Source: Marinobacterium halophilum
GTDB taxonomy: Bacteria; Pseudomonadota; Gammaproteobacteria; Pseudomonadales; Balneatricaceae
Assembly: GCF_003014615.1 (NCBI RefSeq)
Contig: NZ_PYGI01000006.1
Location: 1 to 64,000, forward strand
Reading direction: 5' to 3'
Length of the DNA: 64,000 nucleotides
Within the stretch, counting starts at the first letter, position 1; each line of letters begins with the position of its first letter. Both the position numbers and the translations under genes were made by a program. The notes under the pieces are model-generated. The model had not been told where the DNA came from, did not search any database, and saw nothing but the letters and a program-made list of their open reading frames with translations. Positions 1-7,632 of the stretch are shown in pieces.

Positions 1-213
1 CGTTGGTACAACACCGAGCACCGACACAGCGCCCTGAAATATGTAACACCCGAGCAACGCCATAATGGCGAGGCCAAGAAGGTACTAGACCAGCGTCGAC
101 AGGTTCTCGAAGCAGAGAAAGCCAAGAACCCTCCGCGCTGGTCTGGTGATATCCGTAACCTCAGCTTGCCCAAAACGGTAACGCTGAACCCGGAAAAGGC
201 GGCGAATTTTTAA
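1..213 (+). CDS. IS3-family transposase (OrfB type), C-terminal fragment
   Basis: The reading frame is open from the first base and stops with TAA at 211-213, giving the last 70 residues of a protein that begins outside the window. It starts RWYNTEHRHSALKYVTPEQR, the typical C-terminal part of the DDE integrase domain of IS3-family OrfB transposases, where a YN..RpHsaL..vTP motif follows the catalytic Glu. It ends in a Pro/Trp/Asn-rich tail (PPRWSGDIRN), also usual for this family. The enzyme would cut and join the ends of its own insertion sequence. Whether the upstream part is intact cannot be seen. Confidence 0.85.
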   Translation, partial: RWYNTEHRHSALKYVTPEQRHNGEAKKVLDQRRQVLEAEKAKNPPRWSGDIRNLSLPKTVTLNPEKAANF

Positions 214-249
214 AGAGCAGATGACTTATACGCGACAACTACGTTGACA
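214..249 (+). mobile_element. probable right end of the IS3-family element
   Basis: The stretch between the transposase stop and the start of portal-protein homology ends in TTGACA at 244-249. IS3-family elements end in CA-3', so the border is placed here. The left inverted repeat lies outside the window, so neither the terminal repeat nor a target duplication can be verified. This is an inference from spacing and the terminal dinucleotide. Confidence 0.4.
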
Positions 250-495
250 GTTACCACCCGCGATGACATGCGCGCCGCGCACCGCGTGCCACCGGTGCTG
301 ATGGGTATCATGCCCAGCAACGTGGGTGGGTTTGGATATGTTGAGAAAGCTGCCCGCGTGTTTGCACGCAACGAACTGGTACCGCTGCAAAGCCGCTTCC
401 TGGAACTCAACGAATGGATGGGTGAAGAGGTAGTGAAGTTCGACCCCTACGCGATAGAAGAAGCCCGTGCTAAAAGGGAGATGCCAGAACTTTGA
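250..495 (+). pseudogene. P2-type phage portal protein (gpQ-like), C-terminal remnant
   Basis: From about base 253 the frame encodes TTRDDMRAAHRVPP, then LMGIMPSNVGGFG and EKAARVFARNELVPLQ. This is the well-conserved C-terminal end of the portal vertex protein of P2-like phages (PBSX/P2 Q family), which forms the DNA entry channel of the capsid. The full protein is about 340 residues; only about 81 remain. The 5' part is missing and replaced by the IS end at about 249. The only upstream start in frame is TTG at 244, inside the presumed IS end and without a ribosome binding site, so expression is unlikely. It marks an eroded P2-like prophage and indicates which phage region borders the genes to its right. 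Confidence 0.8.
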
Positions 496-555
496 TGGAA
501 GAGGGCCAGCTTTTGCTGGCCTGAAGCTGATATTAGCAATTAAGAGCACAGCAAT

Positions 556-825
556 TTAGTTGCGCCCTATGCATTTTGTTAGCTTGTTGATCGCTAAGTA
601 TGTGAATGTAGAAATAAAAACTAACAAAAATGAGAAAATTAGATTAAGAATAATTTCCAAGTCAGCAACTGATTCTTGATTTGGTGGGTTGTATAAACTC
701 ATCGACCACTTAACGATAAAATCGGGATAGCTAAAATTTAAATGGTGATAGTACCTTCCCAATAAGAATGCTAGAGCTAATGTTCCGGTGATAAGCCAAA
801 TAACTAAATATTTAAACTTCATCAT
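556..825 (-). CDS. small two-helix membrane protein, candidate immunity protein
   Basis: This 89-residue protein matches no family I recognise. Two hydrophobic segments are visible, at about residues 6-23 (VIWLITGTLALAFLL) and 58-80 (ILNLIFSFLLVF). They are separated by a polar loop of about 35 residues with HHLNFSYPDF and NPPNQES, so a hairpin with the loop on one side of the inner membrane is likely. It lies 31 bp downstream of the Tlde1-like gene on the same strand and probably shares its transcript. The start has tandem ATGs at 825/822 with a weak GGTGAC upstream. Because toxins acting on peptidoglycan are paired with envelope-located immunity proteins, I infer that it protects against the neighbour. 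The sequence is AT-rich compared with the rest of the window, which suggests transfer. Confidence 0.6.
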   Translation of the reverse strand: MMKFKYLVIWLITGTLALAFLLGRYYHHLNFSYPDFIVKWSMSLYNPPNQESVADLEIILNLIFSFLLVFISTFTYLAINKLTKCIGRN

Positions 826-856
826 AAAGTCACCATACTTTGACCTTGCCGTAACA

Positions 857-1288
857 TTAAATATCTGTATTCGGTATTTTCTGAGTATTTGCTGACTTCA
901 ACAAGGATCGTATTACTTGGAAGTCACTCCAGCTATCGATGGTAATGCAGCCCTTGCTAATTCCAAGAGGAACTTTGGGGTGTAAGCGGAACTGTCCTCT
1001 TTTTACCTGATCACAAAGTGTTTCATCATCTATATTGCTATCTATCGCATAAAGTGCAAACCACTCATCTTTATCACTTAACCAATCCCTAAGGGGACCG
1101 AGAAACCCGCCGGATTGACGATCAATAATATAGTAGGTTCCCTTAGGGATCGGACCTTCATTTGAAATACAGTGGGATTTTGCTCGATTCATGTGCTGAT
1201 TCATGCCTGAGAATGCAGGGAATGAAGCTCCACCCATTTTGAACGAGCTCATTGACTTATTGTTTAAATGAAAACTGTAATCGATCAT
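857..1288 (-). CDS. Tlde1-like (DUF2778) L,D-transpeptidase-fold toxin
   Basis: The 143-residue protein carries the DUF2778/Tlde1 signature. GPIPKGTYYIIDR is at about 45-57, FALY at 77-80, and the catalytic block RLHPKVPLGISKGCITI at 101-117 has His103, Ser111 and Cys114. In Salmonella, Tlde1 is a type VI secretion effector that uses an L,D-transpeptidase-like cysteine to cut or exchange peptidoglycan tetrapeptides in the periplasm. No signal peptide is seen, so it depends on a secretion machine or on lysis for delivery. The start is supported by AAGGAAG about 8 bases upstream of the ATG at 1288. A small membrane protein follows directly. No VgrG, PAAR or other T6SS gene is nearby; the neighbour to the left in this view is a phage portal remnant, so it is probably phage-borne cargo. 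Confidence 0.8.
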   Translation of the reverse strand: MIDYSFHLNNKSMSSFKMGGASFPAFSGMNQHMNRAKSHCISNEGPIPKGTYYIIDRQSGGFLGPLRDWLSDKDEWFALYAIDSNIDDETLCDQVKRGQFRLHPKVPLGISKGCITIDSWSDFQVIRSLLKSANTQKIPNTDI

Positions 1289-1525
1289 GAAATACTTCCT
1301 TGTGGTTTAGTGAAGAATCAATATTTTAAAAGCGCAGATGCATCTTAGCTGTGCGTATCATTAAGTAATAAAGCACTATCCATAGTGCTCTAATGTTGAA
1401 CGATTTTTCCAGGTGTTACCAGTCCTAAATTAGTGAAGCAACAAGTGAGGACCCAGAATAGCAATATACTGTATGTAAATGGCTCCAATGCAGGTATTTA
1501 AGTACTTACTTAAAGTACTCCTTGT
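1289..1525. other. gene-free AT-rich spacer upstream of the toxin gene
   Basis: No credible gene is seen. The stretch should hold the promoter of the toxin/immunity pair on the minus strand. A shorter imperfect palindrome (TTTAAGT ... ACTTAAA) around 1498-1515 lies just before the large inverted repeat. Confidence 0.4.
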
Positions 1526-1568
1526 GTTTCCAGAGAAAGATCGACAATCCCGATCTTTCTCTGGAAAC
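1526..1568. repeat. perfect 18-bp inverted repeat, 7-base loop
   Basis: Bases 1526-1543 (GTTTCCAGAGAAAGATCG) are the exact reverse complement of 1551-1568, separated by ACAATCC. Read on either strand it would form a very stable hairpin, but no run of T follows on either side, so a classic intrinsic terminator is not well supported. It could be a protein-binding dyad, a single-strand hairpin used in phage or satellite replication, or a mobile-element end. It lies between the toxin cassette and the iteron region. Confidence 0.7.
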
Positions 1569-1785
1569 TACTTATAGAAAACGCGCTCGTCCCCCTCCAC
1601 GCCTGCGGTGCTTCTTGAGCGTGTAATTATGCGGTGCATGATACGGCTGTAGGACAGGCCTGGTGTGGGCTTTTCGCAGCTGTGGTGGTGATCGGAATTC
1701 ATGCGGATTTATGCGGGTACAGAGGGGGTTACAGAGCGTTCTGGGTGATACGGTCATGGCTGCATATTTCATTCCTGCATCGGGA
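1569..1785. other. non-coding stretch between inverted repeat and iteron array
   Basis: A short open frame (66 codons, minus strand, 1572-1772) is present but has low-complexity Arg/Gly composition, no recognisable domain and no ribosome binding site, so I do not call it a gene. The G+C-rich patch at 1582-1603 vaguely resembles P2-type cos sequences. Nothing else was recognised. Confidence 0.35.
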
Positions 1786-2063
1786 AAAGGTGATATAGGT
1801 GATGCTGTGTAAAATCGTCTGTAAGTGACTGATATTTATGGTTTTTTTTGTTACCTCTAAAAGGTGATGAAAGGTGATCAAAAAGGTGATGGGTTTATAG
1901 GTTATTGTTTTATAAGTATTTTATTTTTTATCTATATCACCTATCTAAAAGGTAACACATCACCAATCTATCACCGTTTAATCACCTTTCGCGTGTCCCC
2001 TGAAGCCCTTGTGATTCGTGGCCTTCAGCCATATTCCTTCAGTGCATCACCTTTATCACCTTT
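1786..2063. other. AT-rich core flanked by opposed GGTGAT iterons; candidate phage-satellite replication origin
   Basis: GGTGAT occurs at 1789, 1798, 1863, 1873 and 1885 on the plus strand, and its complement ATCACC at 1936, 1959, 1970, 1981, 2046 and 2055. Most copies extend to AAAGGTGAT. Within each cluster the starts are 9-12 bases apart, about one helical turn, so a bound protein would sit on one face. Between the two orientations lies a very AT-rich stretch (about 1891-1935). Iterons flanking an AT-rich unwinding region are how SaPI- and P4-like satellites build origins, and P4 alpha protein recognises repeats that also begin GGTGA. No primase/helicase gene is present here, so function is inferred. 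A 105-codon plus-strand frame through the array is judged spurious. Confidence 0.55.
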
Positions 2064-2258
2064 TTCCGATGGCTACCTGAAAAAATTAGACCCACTCCCC
2101 AATGCGTGCGTGCGCACATGCGAGGCGTGTTTCTTTCTCATGACTTCTCGTTCTGGAGATTGGTTTAGGCTTGAGGTGTGAGTTTTTGTATCAGGTGTTC
2201 GTAATATTCGTTGCGAGCATATCGAATGTTCTCGTTTATTGCATGCATATCACGTCTG
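2064..2258. other. spacer between foreign region and core genome
   Basis: No gene, tRNA or attachment site was recognised. It lies beyond the 3' end of the GGDEF/EAL gene and probably contains the right border of the acquired segment. Confidence 0.3.
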
Positions 2259-4394
2259 CTAAAAGTTAAGCAGTTCCTCCATGGGTTTGGGTTTGCTAAA
2301 CAGGTAGCCTTGCCCGAAGTCGCAGTGCATGCTGTTCAGAATATGCAGCTGGCCGGTTTCCTCTATACCCTCTGCAACCACCTTCATATCAAGCGTATGG
2401 GCCAGTCCGGTCATAGCTTGCACAATCTTTCGATCTTCCATATCAAGGTCTTGAATGAAACTGCGGTCAATTTTCAGTTTTTTGACCGGCAGGCGTTTGA
2501 GCAGTGCCAGTGATGAATAACCGGTACCGAAATCGTCAAGGGAGATGGACAGGCCAGCGTCGCATAATGCCTGAAGTGTTGTAATGGCATCATCAATACT
2601 GTCGATCAGGCATGATTCGGTCACTTCCAGTTCAATTTGTCCAGGCGATATATTGTGTGCTTGCAGGATGCTGATAATCTGCTTGACCAGTTGAGGGTCA
2701 TTGAATTGCCGGGGTGAAAGATTAATGGCAACCCAGCCATCAATCTTGTATTGATGGATTTGTCGGCAGGCTTCTTCGAATACCCAATAACCCAATTTGA
2801 ATATGAGCTGACTTTCTTCGGCCATACCAATGAAGTTGTCTGGGCCAAGTAGCCCCTTAACAGGATGTTGCCAGCGCACCAGAGCTTCGTAGCCCGCTAC
2901 TTGGTTTGTGCGCAAGTCGATAATGGGTTGCATGTGCAGGCGTAGCTCATGCTGATCGATCGCGGTGGCAAGTGCATGCTGCAGGGTGGTGTAGTCTTCT
3001 GCGGCTTGCTGAAGTCGTTCATTGTAGAAGGCATAACGATTCTTGCCGCCCTTTTTGGCGGCATACATGGCCATGTCGGCATGTCGATAAGCCGTTGTGT
3101 AGCGTGCTCCGTCTTGCGGAATCACGGCAATACCGAAAGATGCGGTCAGGCTGAACGTGTTGTTATTTACTACGATAGGGTGGGTCATTCTGTTACGCAG
3201 TGAATCAATTAGCTTGCTGAGGCTGTCGGTTGAGCCCAGGTCATGGATCAGTATGGCAAACTCATCACCGCCCAGTCGGGCGACCAAGTGCTCGCGAAGC
3301 AGTTGATCATCCAGGCGTTCAGCTATCTGCAGCAGCAAGGCGTCGCCGGTGTCATGGCCGCGGATATCATTAATCTGTTTGAAGTCGTCCAGATCGAAGA
3401 TAATCAGTGCTGCCTTCTGGTGGTGGCGTATGCACTCCTTACAGGCGCGTTCGACTTCTTCGCTAAAGTAAAAACGGTTGGCCAGACCGGTAAGCTGATC
3501 GTAATTGGCTTGATAATGCAGGGTACGCGTTTGTTCTTCGACGACTTGCTGTAGCACCAGCGGCTGGCGCAGCACTCTGCGCAGCAGAGATGCGATCAGT
3601 AATGCGAACAGGGTGCTGATGCTGTAACCAGCCCAGTAGCCGGTAGTGGAGTAAGGTGTGGCTGGGCTCATGCTGAGTTGCCACTCAGCATTGGCTGCCT
3701 GAATATCAATCGACAAGCTGTTCTCATTGAGTGTAAGCCCTGAGCGGGCAAAAACCTGCTTCAGGCCGGTAGCAGGGTGAGTGCGGCTTAGCTGGTAACG
3801 GATCCCTTTTTGCTCCAGCACCTCCAGATCCGAGGTCTGTAACAGTGTGTCGAGATAGATCACGACGGAGGCGAAGCCCCAGAATTTTTCTGTACCGTTT
3901 GGTGCATATAGAAAAATCGGGTTGCGCCCGACCATGCCAATGCCGCCCTGGCTCAGTTCAAACGGACCTGCCAGCGTCATCTTGCGGGACTCGATAGTCA
4001 GCTGTGCTTCTTGGCTACGCGCAGCGTCCTTTAACAGGTCGCGGCCTATATGCCCGGAGTCTGGAGGATAGATATGGCGTGTGATGCCGCCGGGGGCCAA
4101 TTGGGCGCTGGCGATATCCGGAAACGACGGCATAAGGGCTTCGGCAAATTCCTCAAAGTCCGCAAACATTCCGCCGTTTTGTTTAACTTCCTGACTTAAA
4201 ACCTGAGTGGCAGAGAGTGCGCGCTGCAGGCGGTTCTCAAGAATCGAAGCCTGTGTGCTCAGTAGCTCGCTGATCAGAAAATCCTGGCGACTTTGATACA
4301 GGTTTAAGCCGGTATAGGTTGCATAGCTGCCGATGCTGGTGACAGCCAGAAAGGCCGCTGTGCAGATGAAATCTATATAGCGGGTCTGTTTCAA
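2259..4394 (-). CDS. membrane-anchored GGDEF/EAL protein with CHASE-type sensor
   Basis: The 711-residue protein has an N-terminal membrane helix (about 10-30), a periplasmic region of about 220 residues with the helical start typical of CHASE domains, a second helix near 250-275, then GGDEF (about 290-455) and EAL (about 465-710). The GGDEF motif is intact (RLGGDEFAIL), as are the EAL signature (YEALVRW) and the DDFGTG metal-binding loop, so synthesis and breakdown of cyclic di-GMP are both possible. The ligand of the sensor is unknown. It is transcribed alone and forms the first core gene next to the phage scar. There is a second, degenerate GGDEF/EAL protein (LapD) further on at 30510-32462. 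Confidence 0.88.
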   Translation of the reverse strand: MKQTRYIDFICTAAFLAVTSIGSYATYTGLNLYQSRQDFLISELLSTQASILENRLQRALSATQVLSQEVKQNGGMFADFEEFAEALMPSFPDIASAQLAPGGITRHIYPPDSGHIGRDLLKDAARSQEAQLTIESRKMTLAGPFELSQGGIGMVGRNPIFLYAPNGTEKFWGFASVVIYLDTLLQTSDLEVLEQKGIRYQLSRTHPATGLKQVFARSGLTLNENSLSIDIQAANAEWQLSMSPATPYSTTGYWAGYSISTLFALLIASLLRRVLRQPLVLQQVVEEQTRTLHYQANYDQLTGLANRFYFSEEVERACKECIRHHQKAALIIFDLDDFKQINDIRGHDTGDALLLQIAERLDDQLLREHLVARLGGDEFAILIHDLGSTDSLSKLIDSLRNRMTHPIVVNNNTFSLTASFGIAVIPQDGARYTTAYRHADMAMYAAKKGGKNRYAFYNERLQQAAEDYTTLQHALATAIDQHELRLHMQPIIDLRTNQVAGYEALVRWQHPVKGLLGPDNFIGMAEESQLIFKLGYWVFEEACRQIHQYKIDGWVAINLSPRQFNDPQLVKQIISILQAHNISPGQIELEVTESCLIDSIDDAITTLQALCDAGLSISLDDFGTGYSSLALLKRLPVKKLKIDRSFIQDLDMEDRKIVQAMTGLAHTLDMKVVAEGIEETGQLHILNSMHCDFGQGYLFSKPKPMEELLNF

Positions 4395-4569
4395 CGCGGA
4401 GGCCTGAAAAAAGGTGTCAATTAGCCGAGATTAGCGGGCGTTACGTGCGCTGTCCACCGTGATAACTATTATTGATATATATTGAGTCTGTGCACATGCT
4501 ACATCCGTATTGATGACAGAATAATGCCAGCAGGCTGATATATCGTATTGAGATAAGGAGTGAGCCAGG

Positions 4570-5319
4570 GTGTCCGTGATTGAGCGTATAGCGGCCAACC
4601 AAAAAGGTCGCGATTTTGTGGTGGGTGATGTGCATGGCTGGTTGGAGCCGTTGCAGGCTGAACTGGATGCGCTCTGCTTTAATCCTGAATGTGATCGCCT
4701 GTTTTCGGTAGGAGATTTGATTAACCGAGGGCCAGATTCGGCTGCATGTTTGTTGTTGACTCAAGAGCCCTGGTTTCACGCCGTCAGGGGTAATCATGAG
4801 CAGATCCTGTTTGATTGGTTGGCTGATCCGGCTGGTGTGGATGTCGATGCCTGGATGCGGTATGGCGGGCGCGCCTGGCTGGGGCGTGGCCCCGAGCATT
4901 TTTTTGCTCGGAATACGGCATTACGTGTTCACGCAGAATATTTGGCCAGCGTCATGCCTTGGGTGATCGAGCTTAGCCTGGCTGATGGCCGTCGAGTGGC
5001 TATCTCGCACAGCTCTCTGCCTGCAGAAGAATGGTTGGAGTTACAGCTACGATTGCCGCAGGAAGCGTCGCTGCGTGAGTCGCTTATATGGGATCGGCCA
5101 GTGAAGGCCTCGGGGTTTGAACGAACCGTGGAGGGTATCGACTTGTGCGTACATGGTCATGTGGTTGTGCCGCGTATTCTTCGCCGCGGCAACGGAATCT
5201 ATATTGATACCGGTGCTGCCCTGTTTGATAGCCGCTATAAGTCGGACGATCAAATTCCACATCCTCGCATCTCGGCGATACAGGTAGAGGATCTGTTCAG
5301 GGTTCCTGGCAACTTGTAG
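4570..5319 (+). CDS. calcineurin-like metallophosphatase (PrpA/ApaH-like)
   Basis: The 249-residue protein has the metallophosphoesterase signature in order: GDVHGW near residue 18, GDLINRGPDS near 50, and RGNHEQ near 74, with further His residues at AISHSS and VHGHVVV binding the two metals. The pattern matches bacteriophage-lambda-type protein phosphatases such as PrpA/PrpB, which act on phosphoserine/threonine or phosphotyrosine. It is too divergent to be the diadenosine tetraphosphatase ApaH with confidence. The GTG start at 4570 is favoured by AAGGAG nine bases upstream. It stands alone between two transcription units; its substrate is unknown. Confidence 0.82.
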   Translation: MSVIERIAANQKGRDFVVGDVHGWLEPLQAELDALCFNPECDRLFSVGDLINRGPDSAACLLLTQEPWFHAVRGNHEQILFDWLADPAGVDVDAWMRYGGRAWLGRGPEHFFARNTALRVHAEYLASVMPWVIELSLADGRRVAISHSSLPAEEWLELQLRLPQEASLRESLIWDRPVKASGFERTVEGIDLCVHGHVVVPRILRRGNGIYIDTGAALFDSRYKSDDQIPHPRISAIQVEDLFRVPGNL

Positions 5320-5353
5320 AGGGGAGGTGCTGATTACGGCATGCCGCATCAAG

Positions 5354-5393
5354 TGATACACTTATTGAAAAATATTTTGATATTTGTGTATCA
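5354..5393. promoter_or_regulatory. candidate operator of the paa operon
   Basis: TGATACAC (5354-5361) and GTGTATCA (5386-5393) are exact inverted copies, with a 24-bp AT-rich spacer between them. They lie about 180 bp upstream of paaA. Phenylacetate operons are repressed in other bacteria by PaaX or PaaR until phenylacetyl-CoA is present, but neither regulator gene is in the window. The two half-sites lie about three helical turns apart, compatible with two dimers or looping. Assignment to a particular regulator is not possible. Confidence 0.45.
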
Positions 5394-5575
5394 TTAAGTG
5401 GAATACATGGTGTACATTTAATCTGTCGCATACGGGTAAGCGTATCCTGTTGTATTGCAGTCGGCCGCTAACCCCCACCAATGCCGATTTCGGCCGGTGC
5501 GATACAAAAAACACTCTGGCTTACAAGAATAAGTTACACAGTGTGACAGAACGAAACATAAGATCGGAGAGCAGA

Positions 5576-6520
5576 ATGATGACGCCCGAAGAACAAAATT
5601 TCATGCGTAAGATCGAAGCCGAAGAGAAGATCGAACCGAAGGATTGGATGCCTGATACGTATCGCAAAAACCTGATCCGTCAGATCTCTCAGCACGCCCA
5701 TTCTGAAGTGATCGGGATGCAGCCTGAAGGTAACTGGATCACGCGCGCACCTTCGCTGCGCCGTAAGGCTGTTCTGTTGTCCAAGGTGCAGGATGAAGCA
5801 GGTCATGGGCTTTATCTGTACAGCTCGGCAGAAACGCTGGGCATCTCCCGCTCTGAAATGATCGAGCAGCTGCAGACCGGCAAGGCAAAATACTCTTCCA
5901 TCTTCAACTATCCGACCCTGACATGGGCCGATGTGGCGGCGATTGGCTGGTTGGTTGATGGTGCGGCCATCGTTAACCAGGTATCGCTGCAGCGCACCTC
6001 CTATGGTCCGTATTCTCGCGGCATGATCCGTATCTGTAAGGAAGAAAGCTTCCATCAGCGTCAGGGTTATGAAGCCATGCTGGCGTTGTCCAAGGGTTCG
6101 CCAGAGCAGAAAGCGATGGCACAGGATGCCTTGAACCGCTTCTACTGGCCGTCACTGATGATGTTTGGTCCGCATGATTCCGAGTCTGCACACTCCCAGA
6201 AATCAATGGAGTGGAAGATCAAGCGTGAGACCAACGACGACCTGCGCCAGAAATTTGTTGATCAGACCGTCAAGCAGATTGAAGTGCTGGGTCTTGAACA
6301 TCCTGACAAGAACCTGCAGTGGAATGAAGCGCGCGGTCACTACGACAGCAGCGATCTGAACTGGGATGAGTTCTGGAGCGTGATCAACGGTAATGGTCAC
6401 TGCAATCGTCAGCGTATCGAGCACCATGTTGCCGCCCATGAAGAGGGTGAGTGGGTACGTGACGCGATCTCTGCCTATAACGAAAAGAAACGAGCCAAGA
6501 AAGCGCAAAACGCGGCGTGA
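5576..6520 (+). CDS. paaA: phenylacetyl-CoA epoxidase subunit PaaA (catalytic)
   Basis: PaaA is the diiron subunit of the multicomponent oxygenase that converts phenylacetyl-CoA to its 1,2-epoxide. The 314-residue protein is close to the E. coli length (309). The ferritin-like iron ligands are visible as QDEAGH (about residue 75) and KEESFHQ (about 160). An open frame reaches far upstream to 5384, but GGAGA at 5566-5570 points to the tandem ATGs at 5576/5579, and similarity to the family begins with [11 protein letters not shown]. It is the first gene of paaABCDE, 13 bp before paaB. The rest of the catabolic pathway (paaF-K) is not in the window. Confidence 0.95.
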   Translation: MMTPEEQNFMRKIEAEEKIEPKDWMPDTYRKNLIRQISQHAHSEVIGMQPEGNWITRAPSLRRKAVLLSKVQDEAGHGLYLYSSAETLGISRSEMIEQLQTGKAKYSSIFNYPTLTWADVAAIGWLVDGAAIVNQVSLQRTSYGPYSRGMIRICKEESFHQRQGYEAMLALSKGSPEQKAMAQDALNRFYWPSLMMFGPHDSESAHSQKSMEWKIKRETNDDLRQKFVDQTVKQIEVLGLEHPDKNLQWNEARGHYDSSDLNWDEFWSVINGNGHCNRQRIEHHVAAHEEGEWVRDAISAYNEKKRAKKAQNAA

Positions 6521-6533
6521 GAGGGGAGCTGAA

Positions 6534-6827
6534 ATGACAAAGCCAACAGAAAAACTGGAACTCTTTGAAGTGTTTGTGCGCTCCAAGCGCGGTCTGGATC
6601 ACAAGCATGTCGGTAGCCTGCACGCTGAAGATCAGGAGCAGGCGCTTGAATATGCTCGCGACTGCTACACCCGTCGTAGCGAAGGCGTGAGCATTTGGGT
6701 CGTCAAATCCAGCGACATCTGCGCCTCGCAGGAAGACGATGCGGATTGCTTCTATGATCCGAGCGATGACAAGCCGTACCGTCATGCGACTTATTACGTT
6801 CTGCCCGATCCCGTCAACAACATGTAA
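6534..6827 (+). CDS. paaB: phenylacetyl-CoA epoxidase subunit PaaB
   Basis: At 97 residues (E. coli 95) this small subunit has the family features LFEVFVRSKRGLDHKHVGSL at the N-terminus and ARDCYTRR in the middle. PaaB bridges PaaA and PaaC modules in the oxygenase and is essential for activity but carries no metal. The ATG at 6534 follows a GAGGGGAG ribosome binding site; an in-frame extension upstream overlaps paaA and is not real. It sits 15 bp before paaC. Confidence 0.95.
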   Translation: MTKPTEKLELFEVFVRSKRGLDHKHVGSLHAEDQEQALEYARDCYTRRSEGVSIWVVKSSDICASQEDDADCFYDPSDDKPYRHATYYVLPDPVNNM

Positions 6828-6842
6828 TCGGAGGAAACCGTA

Positions 6843-7607
6843 ATGAGTGATGCAATCAAAGCGGCAACGCTGGAATACGCAACCCGTCTGGGTGACGATT
6901 CTGTTGTACTGGGCCACCGTATTTCCGAGTGGGTCAGCTACGGGCCTTTCCTTGAAGAAGATATTGCCTACGCCAACGTAGCGCTGGATTACATTGGCCG
7001 TGCACGCATGTTCTATACCTATGCGGCCGAGCTGGCTGACGATGGCCGTACTGAAGATGACTACGCTTACATGCGCAGTGATCGCGATTATCGCAACCTG
7101 TTGCTGCTGGAAATGCCGAAAGGTGATTTCGCTTACTCACAGGTGCGTCAGCTGTTTGCTGATGTGTACTACGCCTTGTTATTGCCCCAGCTGGAACAGT
7201 CCAAAGACGAAACTCTGGCTGCAATTGCTGCCAAGGGCGTCAAGGAAACCAAATACCACCTGCGTCGCAGCCGTGACTGGGTGCTGCGTTTGGGGGATGG
7301 GACTGAAGAAAGTCACAAGCGCACACAGAAGGCAGTTGATGCGCTCTGGGGCTATACCCACGAAATGTTCGACATGGATGAAACCGAGCAGCTGCTTGCA
7401 GATGCCGGTATCGGTGTCGACGTTGCCAAGCTGCGCGATCAGTGGCTGGCGATGGTGAGCGATATTCTGACTGAAGCCACGTTGACCGTGCCTGAAGATA
7501 GCTGGGCCGTGCGTGGTGGTCGTACCGGATACCACACTGAAAACCTGGGGCACATGCTGACCGAGATGCAGATCGTGCATCGTTCAATGCCCGGTTGTCA
7601 GTGGTAA
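6843..7607 (+). CDS. paaC: phenylacetyl-CoA epoxidase subunit PaaC (structural)
   Basis: PaaC is a ferritin-fold paralogue of PaaA that has lost iron binding and serves as scaffold, pairing with PaaA in the epoxidase. The 254 residues (E. coli 248) begin with typical helices: LGDDSVVLGHRISEW, then GPFLEEDIAYANVALDYIG and a later KYHLRRSRDWVLRLGDGT. A GGAGG site precedes the ATG at 6843. The gene lies in the middle of the paa operon, 25 bp ahead of paaD. Confidence 0.95.
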   Translation: MSDAIKAATLEYATRLGDDSVVLGHRISEWVSYGPFLEEDIAYANVALDYIGRARMFYTYAAELADDGRTEDDYAYMRSDRDYRNLLLLEMPKGDFAYSQVRQLFADVYYALLLPQLEQSKDETLAAIAAKGVKETKYHLRRSRDWVLRLGDGTEESHKRTQKAVDALWGYTHEMFDMDETEQLLADAGIGVDVAKLRDQWLAMVSDILTEATLTVPEDSWAVRGGRTGYHTENLGHMLTEMQIVHRSMPGCQW

Positions 7608-7632
7608 GCACAAGCTGCCAGGAATACGTACC

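Noticed and set aside
1601-1700. tRNA or attachment site near the foreign segment
   Set aside because: No cloverleaf or tRNA-end repeat could be found in 1289-2258.
1572-1772. 66-codon frame on the minus strand
   Set aside because: Arg/Gly-rich composition, no start signal and no similarity.
1864-2181. 105-codon open frame through the GGTGAT array
   Set aside because: It runs across the repeats, has low complexity and no ribosome binding site or known domain; the DNA repeats explain it.
4441-4899. 152-codon minus-strand frame over the phosphatase gene
   Set aside because: No family features and codon use of a shadow; the plus-strand gene has clear motifs.
5384-5575. 64-codon upstream extension of paaA
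   Set aside because: Outside the family, crosses the operator/promoter region, and a good ribosome binding site exists at 5566-5570.
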